Assembly (NCBI GenBank): GCA_029005335.1
Contig: JAQXFT010000008.1
Span: 1-21,144 of the forward strand
Reading direction: 5' to 3'
Source: Oscillospiraceae bacterium
Lineage (GTDB): Bacteria > Bacillota > Clostridia > Oscillospirales > Ruminococcaceae
Length of the DNA stretch: 21,144 nucleotides
How positions within the stretch are numbered: position 1 is the first letter of the stretch; every line of letters starts with the position of its first letter. Below the pieces are notes generated by a model. The model was not told the DNA's origin and made no database searches. It worked only from the letters and a program-made list of their open reading frames with translations. The position numbers and the translations under genes are program-made. Positions 1 to 8,500 of this stretch are shown one piece after another.

Positions 1-1
1 A

Positions 2-52
2 ATATCAAAAAAAACTCCTGTAGAAAATATCCTCAGAAGGAGGAAAAAATAA
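2..52 (+). CDS. C-terminal end of an upstream gene, possibly cdaA (partial)
   Basis: The reading frame starting at base 2 is open from the window edge to a TAA at 50-52. It encodes a short basic tail ending ENILRRRKK. The stop lies one base before the YbbR start, and the YbbR ribosome binding site lies inside this frame, as expected for tightly coupled genes. In Bacillota the gene directly before ybbR/cdaR is usually cdaA, the membrane diadenylate cyclase, so that identity is inferred from context only. The frame starting at base 1 is also open and ends at TGA 55-57 overlapping the YbbR ATG, so the frame choice is not certain. No catalytic residues are visible. Confidence 0.45.
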   Translation: MSKKTPVENILRRRKK

Positions 53-53
53 A

Positions 54-1370
54 ATGAATCTCCCAAAGCTTAAAAATAAATTTGTATTGGGCAATGAGCT
101 TCCACTAATCATATCTTCCATTCTTATCGCTATTGTACTCTGGTTTATCATATCTATTACGCAATATGAGACTATGACAAAAAATATAAACGACGTCCCC
201 ATATCCATGGAACTGAGTGAAGCTTCAGAATCAAGCGGTCTCTCTCTCATTTCCTGCGATACTCAGAAGGTAGATGTTAAAATTGAAGGCAACCGCACTG
301 AAATAGGCAGTATAGAAAATGATAATCTTGTTGCAAAGCTCGTTACTGACAATATATCCTCCGCCGGTACTAAAAACGTATCCATTAAAATCGAAAGCAA
401 AAACGGCAAGGAATTTGAAGTCAAATCCATTTACCCCTCAAATGCCTCCGTAGTTCTCGATAAAATCGAAACCCGTGAATTTCCCGTCACTCCCGATATA
501 CCTAATGTCACCTTCGCTCCGGACAAGACCTTTAATCAGAGCGACTTGTCATGCGACCCTGCTGTAATAAATATTACAGGTCCTTCCGAACAGCTTAACA
601 AAATTTCAAAATGCATAGCGGTTTCAAATAAAAAAGCTACTCTTGACAGCTCATATATTCTTCAGAGTGATGAAATCAGACTCTATGACGAAAATAACTC
701 CATTATCGAAAATAATGATTTGAGTGTTGAAAAAAATAACATCATGATTAATATACCTGTTCTTACTCAGAAAAAAGTCGGACTCTCTGTTTCAATCCTC
801 AACGCTCCGGCTGACTTCGACAAGGATTTTCTTGACTTCTCAATATCTGCTGATAATATCATGCTTGCTTCCGAAAACGGTTCTGCAAAATTCCCCGATA
901 CTTTTGAAGTCGGAAAAATATCCCTGAGCGATATAGACATAGATTATTCAACAACCTTTACCATTGATACAAAGGATTTCATAAACCAGTCAAATCTGGA
1001 AACAGTTACCGTTACACTCAATAACGATAATCTGGATAAAAAACAGCTCGTCCTGACTGATATATCAATCAGTAACCCTCAGCCCGACTATAACTACGAA
1101 ATAATAGCTAAAAGTATTAATGTCACTGTCATAGGCCCTAAGGAAATCATAAAGGATATTACAGCCAGCGACCTTGTTGCTGATGTGAATCTGCTTAATG
1201 AAACCTCATCAAGCAATTCATTTACTTATGATGTCTCCGTATCCTGCCCTAATTATAACAATGTATGGGTATACGGCACATCTAAAGTTACGGTAAACAG
1301 AACGGAAAAAACAGTGGCAACTACTGTTACACAATCCCCTGCCACTGCTGCAGCTACTGTTTCCAATTAA
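54..1370 (+). CDS. cdaR: YbbR-domain protein, CdaR-type regulator of the diadenylate cyclase
   Basis: This 438-residue protein has a short cytoplasmic N-terminus, one hydrophobic segment at about residues 15-35 that should act as an uncleaved membrane anchor, and a long extracytoplasmic part of repeated beta-rich YbbR-like units. A typical unit begins around residues 35-120 with the ISMELSEASESSGL-type stretch, and later units contain IxxPKEIIK-like segments. The last 20 residues are Thr/Ala/Val rich and probably disordered. In known Bacillota, CdaR binds the membrane cyclase CdaA and modulates c-di-AMP synthesis. The ATG at 54 has AAGGAGG at 37-43, ten bases upstream, and follows the preceding stop by one base. 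The family call rests on the anchor plus YbbR-like repeats; the specific CdaR role is inferred from position. Two terminator hairpins follow before the convergent rpoC gene. Confidence 0.85.
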   Translation: MNLPKLKNKFVLGNELPLIISSILIAIVLWFIISITQYETMTKNINDVPISMELSEASESSGLSLISCDTQKVDVKIEGNRTEIGSIENDNLVAKLVTDNISSAGTKNVSIKIESKNGKEFEVKSIYPSNASVVLDKIETREFPVTPDIPNVTFAPDKTFNQSDLSCDPAVINITGPSEQLNKISKCIAVSNKKATLDSSYILQSDEIRLYDENNSIIENNDLSVEKNNIMINIPVLTQKKVGLSVSILNAPADFDKDFLDFSISADNIMLASENGSAKFPDTFEVGKISLSDIDIDYSTTFTIDTKDFINQSNLETVTVTLNNDNLDKKQLVLTDISISNPQPDYNYEIIAKSINVTVIGPKEIIKDITASDLVADVNLLNETSSSNSFTYDVSVSCPNYNNVWVYGTSKVTVNRTEKTVATTVTQSPATAAATVSN

Positions 1371-1393
1371 TACTGCTCTGAACGAATCAAAAA

Positions 1394-1436
1394 GGGACGT
1401 ACCATAAAAAGATACGTCCCTCAGACTGTCGAAAAA
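1394..1436 (+). repeat. Mosaic hairpin repeat, copy 1
   Basis: A 27-base hairpin with stem GGGACGTA/TACGTCCC (1394-1420) is followed by TCAGACTGTCGAAAAA (1421-1436). The hairpin is the exact reverse complement of the one at 19331-19357, while the following 16-base tail runs in the same direction in both copies with one base changed. Five A precede the hairpin, so on the - strand it reads as stem plus T-run and could be a distal terminator for rpoC. Confidence 0.8.
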
Positions 1437-1460
1437 GTTCAGCACAAGCTGGACTTTTTT
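1432..1460 (+). terminator. Intrinsic terminator after the YbbR gene, symmetric on both strands
   Basis: A-run, GTTCAGC, loop ACAA, GCTGGAC, then six T. The flanking A-run and T-run make it usable in both directions. It lies 62 bases after the YbbR stop and is also downstream of rpoC on the other strand. Confidence 0.8.
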
Positions 1461-1619
1461 GATATTTAATGGTTCAGGTTACAAATTGGTTCAGGCTTAA
1501 ATTTGTTGCCATGAATCTGAAAAAATATGCAATGAGGAAGTGGAATATGGACAGAAAGGAGCATTTCTGTCTTAATATTTGCAACTTTTTCCCATTTTTT
1601 CAATCTGCTTAAAATTTTA
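1461..1619. other. Convergent intergenic spacer without a convincing gene
   Basis: Between the two terminators this stretch holds the tandem 17-bp repeats, an 8-bp hairpin (GACAGAAA at 1550-1557 with TTTCTGTC at 1564-1571), and a 33-codon open frame at 1511-1612 that lacks a ribosome binding site. I see no clear promoter. It may simply be the overlapping 3' UTRs of cdaR and rpoC. Confidence 0.6.
1471..1504. repeat. Two tandem imperfect 17-bp repeats
   Basis: GGTTCAGGTTACAAATT at 1471-1487 is directly followed by GGTTCAGGCTTAAATTT at 1488-1504. The two units share GGTTCAGG and an AAATT-type end. Function unknown; they lie in the convergent intergenic region. Confidence 0.6.
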
Positions 1620-1650
1620 CCCCATATTCGTCACCGAATATGGGGTTTTT
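1620..1650 (+). terminator. Strong hairpin between the convergent YbbR gene and rpoC
   Basis: A perfect 11-bp stem, CCCCATATTCG (1620-1630) and CGAATATGGGG (1635-1645), has a 4-base loop and is followed by five T on the + strand. In the rpoC direction the stem is followed by TAAAATTTT, a weaker tail, so it is best for + strand transcripts but may also stabilise the rpoC 3' end. Confidence 0.7.
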
Positions 1651-1686
1651 CGACAGGCTGAGCCGTGCAGATTTTTCTGCACGGCT
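1646..1686 (-). repeat. Mosaic hairpin repeat, copy 3, directly after rpoC
   Basis: Read on the - strand, a perfect 10-bp hairpin (CTGCACGGCT at 1677-1686, AGCCGTGCAG at 1661-1670) is followed by the tail TCAGCCTGTCGAAAAA (1661-1646). The tail is identical to the one at 19358-19373. The string GAAAAATCTGCACGGCT is also shared with copy 2, but there it follows the tail instead of preceding it. The stem starts seven bases after the rpoC stop. Confidence 0.75.
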
Positions 1687-1692
1687 GATTTT

Positions 1693-4600
1693 TCAGAGTA
1701 TAGATGAGTGGGAATCGGTACGCTGTATTTTGATATTGTTGTAGCAGTCCATACCTGTACCGGCAGGAATGAGCTTACCGATAATAACATTTTCTTTAAG
1801 ACCAATGAGCTTATCGCTTTTGCCTCTGATAGCGGCATCAGTGAGAGCCTTTGTAGTCTCCTGGAATGAAGCGGCAGAGAGGAAGCTATCTGAATTTGAA
1901 GCAGCTTTTGTGATACCCTGAAGAACGGGTTCTGTTTCAACGAATGAGAGGTCATATTCACCGTTATCGATTCTTGCCTGAATACCTGCATTGATTTCCT
2001 CAATTTCCTTTTTGTCGGCAAGAGTACCGGGGAGAAGGTAGCTGCTTCCGGTCTGTGTGACTTTAATCTTGTTGAGCATCTGACGGACAATAACTTCGAT
2101 ATGCTTGTCGTTGATGTCAACACCCTGAAGTCTGTATACCTTCTGGACTTCGTATATAATGTAATCCTGAACAGCCTGAACTCCGAGTATATTGAGAATG
2201 TCAGCAGGATAAGCATTACCTTCAGTAAGGTGAGTACCCTTTGGAATGAAAGCACCCTCCTTGACTTCGTTGTTTCTGATTTTGAAGTTATATGGAATCA
2301 TATATGATTCTGAATCGCCTGTATCGGGGTCAGTAATTATGATATTACGGGTAGCCTTGACTTCCTCGATATGGACGATACCGCCATGCTTAGCGATAAT
2401 AGCAGCATTCTTAGGACGTCTGCCTTCAAAGAGTTCCTCAACACGGGGAAGACCCTGTGTAATATCTTCGGCATCGGCAGATGCGACACCACCTGTATGG
2501 AATGTTCTCATTGTAAGCTGAGTACCCGGTTCACCGATTGACTGAGCAGCGATAATACCGACAGCCTCACCGATTGAGACAATATTTCCGTTGGCAAGGT
2601 TTGAGCCATAGCACTTTGCACAAACGCCGTGCTTTGATTTGCAGTGGAGAACTGAACGTATCTTGACACGCTTGATACCGGCTTCAATAATCTTGTTTGC
2701 ATCGGCTTCCGTCATCATTTTATTTTTGGATACAATCAAATCGCCGTCATCATTCTTGAGGTCATGGACGAGGTATCTGCCTATGAGACGTTCTGAAAGC
2801 GGTTCAATCATTTCCTCACCGTTTTTGATTTCATATACTTCTATGCCGTCATCAGCATGGCAGTCGTCCTCACGAATGATGACTTCCTGTGAAACGTCAA
2901 CAAGACGTCTTGTAAGGTATCCGGAATCGGCAGTACGGAGAGCCGTATCGGTAAGACCCTTTCTCGCACCTCTTGAGGAGATGAAGTATTCGAGTATGTT
3001 AAGACCCTCACGATAGTTTGCACGTATCGGGATTTCGATAGTAGTACCTGATGTATTGGCGATAAGTCCACGCATACCGGCGAGCTGACGAATCTGTGAA
3101 ATAGAGCCTCTCGCACCGGAGTCAGCCATCATCCATATAGGATTATATTGGTTTGTTTCTGCGAAATTCTTCTGGAGAGCTTTTTTTACATCTTCAGTAG
3201 CATTATTCCAGATATTGATAACTCTGGAGGATTTTTCAGCAGCGGAGATATAGCCGTATTCATATTCTGTTGTAATTTCTGCAATATCCTCATCAGCCTT
3301 TGCAAGAATATCCTTTTTCTGAGGAGGAATAATAGCGTCACATACGGCAACAGTAAGGGCTGCACGTGTGGAATATTTAAAGCCGAGAGCCTTGATTTTG
3401 TCGAGGACTTCGGAAGTAGTTGTAGTGCCGTGGATTCTGATACAGCGTTCAATAATCTTTGAGAGTTCTTTTTTGCCGACAAGAAAGGATATTTCAAGGT
3501 CGAACTGTTTTTCGGAGTTTGTACGGTCAACATATCCGAGATTCTGAGGAATATTTTCGTTGAATATAAGTCTTCCTACAGTGCAGTCGATAATTTTTGA
3601 AACTTTCTTTCCGCCGATATCCTTTGTAATCTTAACCTTGATTGCCGCATGAAGTGTGACATCATGTTCATTGTAAGCCATAAGGGCTTCGTTGACATCT
3701 CTGAATACTTTTCCTTCTCCGGGTTCGCCGTCCTTCTGGAGGGTGAGGTAATAAGAGCCAAGCACCATATCCTGAGACGGAACGGCAACAGGTTTTCCGT
3801 CGGAGGGTTTAAGAAGATTGTTTGCAGCAAGCATAAGGAATCTTGCCTCAGCCTGAGCTTCAGCGGAAAGCGGAAGGTGTACAGCCATCTGGTCGCCGTC
3901 GAAATCGGCGTTGAAAGCTGAACATACAAGCGGGTGAAGCTTTATAGCTCTGCCCTCTACGAGAACCGGTTCAAATGCCTGAATACCGAGACGGTGAAGC
4001 GTAGGCGCTCTGTTAAGCATAACAGGGTGGTCTTTGATTACATCTTCGAGAGCGTCCCATACCCTATCAGAAGCCTTGTCAATCATTTTTCTGGCACTCT
4101 TTATATTCTGGATAGCCTTTTTATCGACAAGTCTTTTGAGTACGAACGGTTTGAAGAGTTCGAGAGCCATTTCCTTAGGGAGTCCGCACTGATACATTCT
4201 GAGCTCAGGGCCTACGACAATAACTGAACGTCCGGAATAGTCAACACGTTTTCCGAGAAGATTCTGACGGAATCGACCCTGCTTGCCTTTAAGCATATCT
4301 GAAAGTGATTTAAGCGCACGGTTATTGGGACCGGTAACAGGTCTGCCGTGTCTGCCGTTATCTATAAGAGCGTCAACAGCTTCCTGAAGCATTCTTTTTT
4401 CGTTTCTTACGATTATATCAGGAGCGTCAAGCTCGAGCATACGCTGGAGACGGTTATTTCTGTTGATAACACGTCTGTAGAGGTCGTTGAGGTCAGATGT
4501 TGCATAGCGTCCGCCGTCAAGCATAACCATAGGTCTTATATCCGGAGGAATAACGGGGATAACGTCAAGAATCATCCATTCCGGCTTGTTTCCTGAAAGT

Positions 4601-5412
4601 CTGAAAGCCTCGATAATCTGAAGTCTTTTGAGAATCTTGACTTTTTTCTGACCGCTCGGAAGTCCGTCGAGTTCAGCTTTAAGGTCGTCGGCAACGATTT
4701 CTATATTGTTTTTCCATTCAGAAACCTCTGCTTCTTCGCAGAGAGGACAGTTTTTGCAGTCAAATTTTCTGTCGCAGTTACGGCACATTTCACGCTGTTC
4801 CTTGTTAAGGGAGAGCTTTCCGGTTTCAAGGAGTCTGTTTTTATGTGTATCGTATCTTTCGGGGTCATATTCCTGAAGAAGAACCTTGATAGCCTCAGCA
4901 CCCATGCCGGCTTTAAAGTCCTCTCCGTATTTTTCACGGTAAGTCAGGTATTCCTTTTCAGAAAGGAGCTGTTTTTTTGCGAGTTCTCCGGTATTTCCGG
5001 GGTCAGTTACGATATATTTTGTAAAATAGAGTATTTCCTCAAGGCGTTTCTGGGAAATTTCGAGTACCTGACCGATTCTTGAGGGAGTACCTTTAAAGTA
5101 CCATATATGTGAAACAGGGGTAGCGAGTTCGATTGAACCCATTCTCTCACGTCTTACCTTTGCACGTGTAACCTCGACACCGCACTTGTCACAGATTTTG
5201 CCTTTAAAGCTAATCTTTTTGAACTTACCGCAGTGACATTCCCAGTCCTTTGTAGGTCCGAATATTCTTTCGCAGTAGAGTCCGTCACGTTCAGGCTTCT
5301 GGGTTCTGTAGTTTATAGTTTCAGGTCTGGTGACAACGCCGTGCGACCATTTTCTGATTTGCTCAGGGGAAGCAAGGCCTATTTTAATAGATTCAAAAGT
5401 ATTGAATTCCAA
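1693..5412 (-). CDS. rpoC: DNA-directed RNA polymerase subunit beta'
   Basis: This is the largest catalytic subunit of RNA polymerase, 1239 residues (about 1200 in Bacillus subtilis). The catalytic NADFDGD is at residues 501-507 and binds the active-site magnesium. The N-terminal zinc site has Cys59, 61, 74, 77. The second zinc site has Cys851, 924, 931, 934. Clamp, bridge-helix and trigger-loop regions look intact, including the FHTGGVAS stretch. An unusual feature is an insertion of about 54 residues relative to B. subtilis near residues 185-240, carrying Cys210, 213, 219, 222, 225. The start is TTG (5412-5410): the frame continues in register with family N-termini (EFNTFESIKIGLASPE), and GAGGAGGT lies seven bases upstream. 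It follows rpoB after 88 bp and should be cotranscribed with it. Confidence 0.98.
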   Translation of the reverse strand: MEFNTFESIKIGLASPEQIRKWSHGVVTRPETINYRTQKPERDGLYCERIFGPTKDWECHCGKFKKISFKGKICDKCGVEVTRAKVRRERMGSIELATPVSHIWYFKGTPSRIGQVLEISQKRLEEILYFTKYIVTDPGNTGELAKKQLLSEKEYLTYREKYGEDFKAGMGAEAIKVLLQEYDPERYDTHKNRLLETGKLSLNKEQREMCRNCDRKFDCKNCPLCEEAEVSEWKNNIEIVADDLKAELDGLPSGQKKVKILKRLQIIEAFRLSGNKPEWMILDVIPVIPPDIRPMVMLDGGRYATSDLNDLYRRVINRNNRLQRMLELDAPDIIVRNEKRMLQEAVDALIDNGRHGRPVTGPNNRALKSLSDMLKGKQGRFRQNLLGKRVDYSGRSVIVVGPELRMYQCGLPKEMALELFKPFVLKRLVDKKAIQNIKSARKMIDKASDRVWDALEDVIKDHPVMLNRAPTLHRLGIQAFEPVLVEGRAIKLHPLVCSAFNADFDGDQMAVHLPLSAEAQAEARFLMLAANNLLKPSDGKPVAVPSQDMVLGSYYLTLQKDGEPGEGKVFRDVNEALMAYNEHDVTLHAAIKVKITKDIGGKKVSKIIDCTVGRLIFNENIPQNLGYVDRTNSEKQFDLEISFLVGKKELSKIIERCIRIHGTTTTSEVLDKIKALGFKYSTRAALTVAVCDAIIPPQKKDILAKADEDIAEITTEYEYGYISAAEKSSRVINIWNNATEDVKKALQKNFAETNQYNPIWMMADSGARGSISQIRQLAGMRGLIANTSGTTIEIPIRANYREGLNILEYFISSRGARKGLTDTALRTADSGYLTRRLVDVSQEVIIREDDCHADDGIEVYEIKNGEEMIEPLSERLIGRYLVHDLKNDDGDLIVSKNKMMTEADANKIIEAGIKRVKIRSVLHCKSKHGVCAKCYGSNLANGNIVSIGEAVGIIAAQSIGEPGTQLTMRTFHTGGVASADAEDITQGLPRVEELFEGRRPKNAAIIAKHGGIVHIEEVKATRNIIITDPDTGDSESYMIPYNFKIRNNEVKEGAFIPKGTHLTEGNAYPADILNILGVQAVQDYIIYEVQKVYRLQGVDINDKHIEVIVRQMLNKIKVTQTGSSYLLPGTLADKKEIEEINAGIQARIDNGEYDLSFVETEPVLQGITKAASNSDSFLSAASFQETTKALTDAAIRGKSDKLIGLKENVIIGKLIPAGTGMDCYNNIKIQRTDSHSSIL

Positions 5413-5419
5413 ATTTTTT

Positions 5420-5427
5420 ACCTCCTC
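5420..5427 (-). promoter_or_regulatory. Ribosome binding site fixing the TTG start of rpoC
   Basis: GAGGAGGT on the - strand, nearly a full anti-16S match, ends seven bases before TTG at 5412. No ATG is available near the conserved N-terminus, so the strong site probably compensates for the weak start codon. Confidence 0.9.
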
Positions 5428-5443
5428 AAAAAAATGGATTGCT

Positions 5444-5474
5444 CCTGCGACTGCCTTTAAAGTGCAGACGCAGG
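5444..5474 (-). other. Hairpin in the rpoB-rpoC intergenic gap
   Basis: CCTGCG and CTGC pair with GCAG and CGCAGG, interrupted by one mismatch, around a 9-base loop. On the - strand a run of seven T follows about seven bases later, just before the rpoC ribosome binding site. It could be a leaky attenuator or an mRNA processing/stability element; the sequence does not decide between these. Confidence 0.55.
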
Positions 5475-5500
5475 ATATATGATATTTGAATTTTTATATA

Positions 5501-8500
5501 TTAATCATCGTCGAGGTCAGAGAGGTATGAGAGGTCGTCATTGTCTCTGTCTCTGTCAAGTGAGTAAACGTCGTCATCATCGAGAAGAATATCATCATCA
5601 TTATTGTTTTCGTCGTCCGGATTTTCATTATCGTAGATGTCGTCATCATCGGATTTTTCATTATCGAATGAGAAGCCCTTGTCTCCGAGGCTGTCATCAT
5701 CATATTTTGTGATGTCCTCAGTTTTCTCGTCTTCATAGTCGGAGTGCTTATTAGGCTTGTCGTCTTCATCGAAATCCTGTTTGAGGTCGATTTCCTGCTG
5801 ATTTTCGTCGAGAACCTTGATATCGAGACCGAGAGCCTGAAGCTCCTTGACAAGAACCTTGAATGATTCAGGAATACCCGGCTTGGGAACATTCTGCCCC
5901 TTTACTATAGCTTCATATGCATTTACACGTCCTATAGTATCGTCAGATTTTACGGTAAGGATTTCCTGAAGCGTATATGCAGCACCATAAGCCTCCAGAG
6001 CCCATACTTCCATTTCGCCGAATCTCTGACCGCCGAACTGAGCCTTACCGCCGAGAGGCTGCTGAGTAACGAGGGCGTAAGGACCTACTGAACGGGCATG
6101 AATCTTATCGTCAACGAGGTGGTGAAGCTTGAGGTAGTACATATATCCGACAGTAACACGGTTATCGAATTTTTCACCGGTACGGCCGTCGTAGAGGGTA
6201 AACTTGCCGTCTTCTGACATTTCGAGAGCCTTGGGGTTTATGACCTTATCCATAGCATTGAGGTTAAATTCATCATTGCGGTGGTCTTTGTTCTGTTCAT
6301 TAGCCATACGGAAGCATTCACGGATATCATCTTCATGAGCGCCGTCGAATACAGGAGTCATGATATGCCAGCCGAGAGCCTTTGCAGCCATACCGAGATG
6401 AACTTCAAGTACCTGACCAATATTCATACGTGAAGGAACGCCGAGAGGATTGAGAACAATATCAAGCGGAGTACCGTCGGGCAGGAATGGCATATCCTCT
6501 TCCGGAAGTATTCTGGATACGACACCCTTATTTCCGTGACGGCCGGCCATTTTATCGCCGACAGTAATTTTTCTCTTCTGAGCGATATAGCATCTTACAC
6601 GCATATTTACACCGGCACTGAGTTCGTCACAGTTGTCACGGGTAAATACTTTGACATCGACAACAATACCTGCTTCGCCATGAGGTACTTTAAGTGAGTT
6701 GTCACGGACTTCCCTGGCTTTTTCGCCGAAGATTGCACGGAGGAGTCTTTCCTCTGCAGTGAGTTCAGTTTCGCCCTTAGGCGTAACCTTTCCGACGAGA
6801 ATATCACCTGAGTGAACCTCAGAGCCTATGCGGATAATACCATTTTCGTCGAGGTCTTTAAGAGCGTCATCGCCGACATTCGGAATATCCCTTGTGATTT
6901 CCTCAGGTCCTAATTTGGTTTCACGGCATTCAATTTCATATTCTTCAATGTGAACGGAGGTGAAGACATCTTCACGCACAAGGCGTTCATTAAGGAGGAC
7001 AGCGTCCTCATAGTTATAGCCTTCCCATGTCATGAAGCCTATGAGAGCATTTTTACCGATAGATATTTCGCCGTCGGAAGTAGCAGGACCGTCAGCGAGA
7101 ACCTGCCCTTTTTTAACTTCCTCACCGACACTTACAATAGGACGCTGATTAACGCATGTTCCCTGGTTGGAGCGTTTGAACTTGGTGAGGGTATATTTAT
7201 GTTCAATGCCGGTATCATCAATCATATTGATATGGTCGGCATCAACAAAAGTAATTTTTCCGTTATATTTTGAAACGATACATACACCTGAGTCAACAGC
7301 AGCCTTGTATTCCATACCTGTACCGACAAAAGGTCTTTCAGTTTTAAGGAGCGGAACAGCCTGTCTCTGCATGTTTGAACCCATCAAAGCACGGTTGGCA
7401 TCATCATTTTCGAGGAATGGAATCATGGAGGTGGCAACAGATACAACCATTTTAGGGGAAACGTCCATGAAGTCGACTCTTTCAGCCTCACATTCAAGAA
7501 TCTTTTCACGGAATCTTGCTGTAACCTTAGCCTTTGCGAAGTGGCCGTCCTCTGTGAGAGGTTCATTTGCCTGAGCGACAATATAGTTATCCTCAACATC
7601 GGCTGTCATATATACAACCTCATCAGTAACTATGCCGGTAGCCTTGTCAACTTTTCTGTAAGGAGCTTCAATAAAGCCGTATTCATTTATTCTTGCGAAA
7701 GTAGCAAGGTAGGAAATAAGACCGATGTTAGGGCCTTCAGGGGTTTCAATAGGACACATTCTTCCGTAGTGGCTGTAGTGAACGTCACGCACTTCAAATC
7801 CGGCACGGTCACGTGAAAGACCTCCGGGACCCAGAGCTGAAAGTCTTCTCTTGTGAGTAAGCTCAGCGAGAGGGTTATTCTGATCCATGAACTGTGAGAG
7901 CGGAGATGAACAGAAAAATTCCTTTATAGCTGAGGATATGGCTCTTATGTTTATGAGATTCTGCGGAGTAAGGTGGGTAGTATCCTGACTTTGTGTATTC
8001 ATTTTTTCACGTATAGTTTTTTCCATACGTGAGAAGCCTATTTTAAACTGATTCTGGAGAAGCTCACCCACACAGCGTATACGTCTGTTTCCGAGGTGGT
8101 CGATATCATCAACAGTACCGACGCCGTCGCAGAGGTTAAGGAAGTAGCTTATAGTGGCATATATATCATCAAGAACAATATGCTTTGGAATAAGGTCGTC
8201 AACACGTTTTTTGATATTTTCCTCGATTTCATCTTCATCAGCTGAGCTTTCGAGGATTTCCTGAAGAACTCTGAATGAAACCTTTTCATTTATTCCGTAT
8301 TTTTCGGCATCGAAATTGACATATCCCTTTATGTCAACCATACCGTTACCGATAATCTTTACTTCTTTTTCAACTGTTCTGATTGCATTTTCGCCCAGCT
8401 CGTTAGTATAGTATTCCTTTACTTCGACGGTGACATAAGCTTCATATACACCAGCCTGTTCGACCTCGCACGCCTTATCATAGGAAATCTTTTCTCCGGC

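Noticed and set aside
1511..1612. A 33-codon open frame with a Cys-containing hydrophobic end (HFCLNICNFFPFF), superficially like a peptide pheromone precursor
   Set aside because: No ribosome binding site, no acidic leader/tail organisation, no processing protease or sensor kinase nearby; it lies between terminators of convergent genes.
5560..5720. Repeated GTCGTCATCATC segments, considered as a CRISPR or minisatellite
   Set aside because: Units are irregular, in frame and encode the Asp-rich tail; no regular repeat-spacer structure.
5479..5892. Open frames in other frames across the RpoB acidic tail, rich in Arg/His or Ser/Thr
   Set aside because: They are by-products of the repetitive GAT/GAC codons; no ribosome binding sites or family features.
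7835..7915. Possible rifampicin-resistance substitutions in RpoB
   Set aside because: The visible pocket residues (LSQFMDQNN, THKRRLSALG) match the usual sensitive sequence at the main positions.
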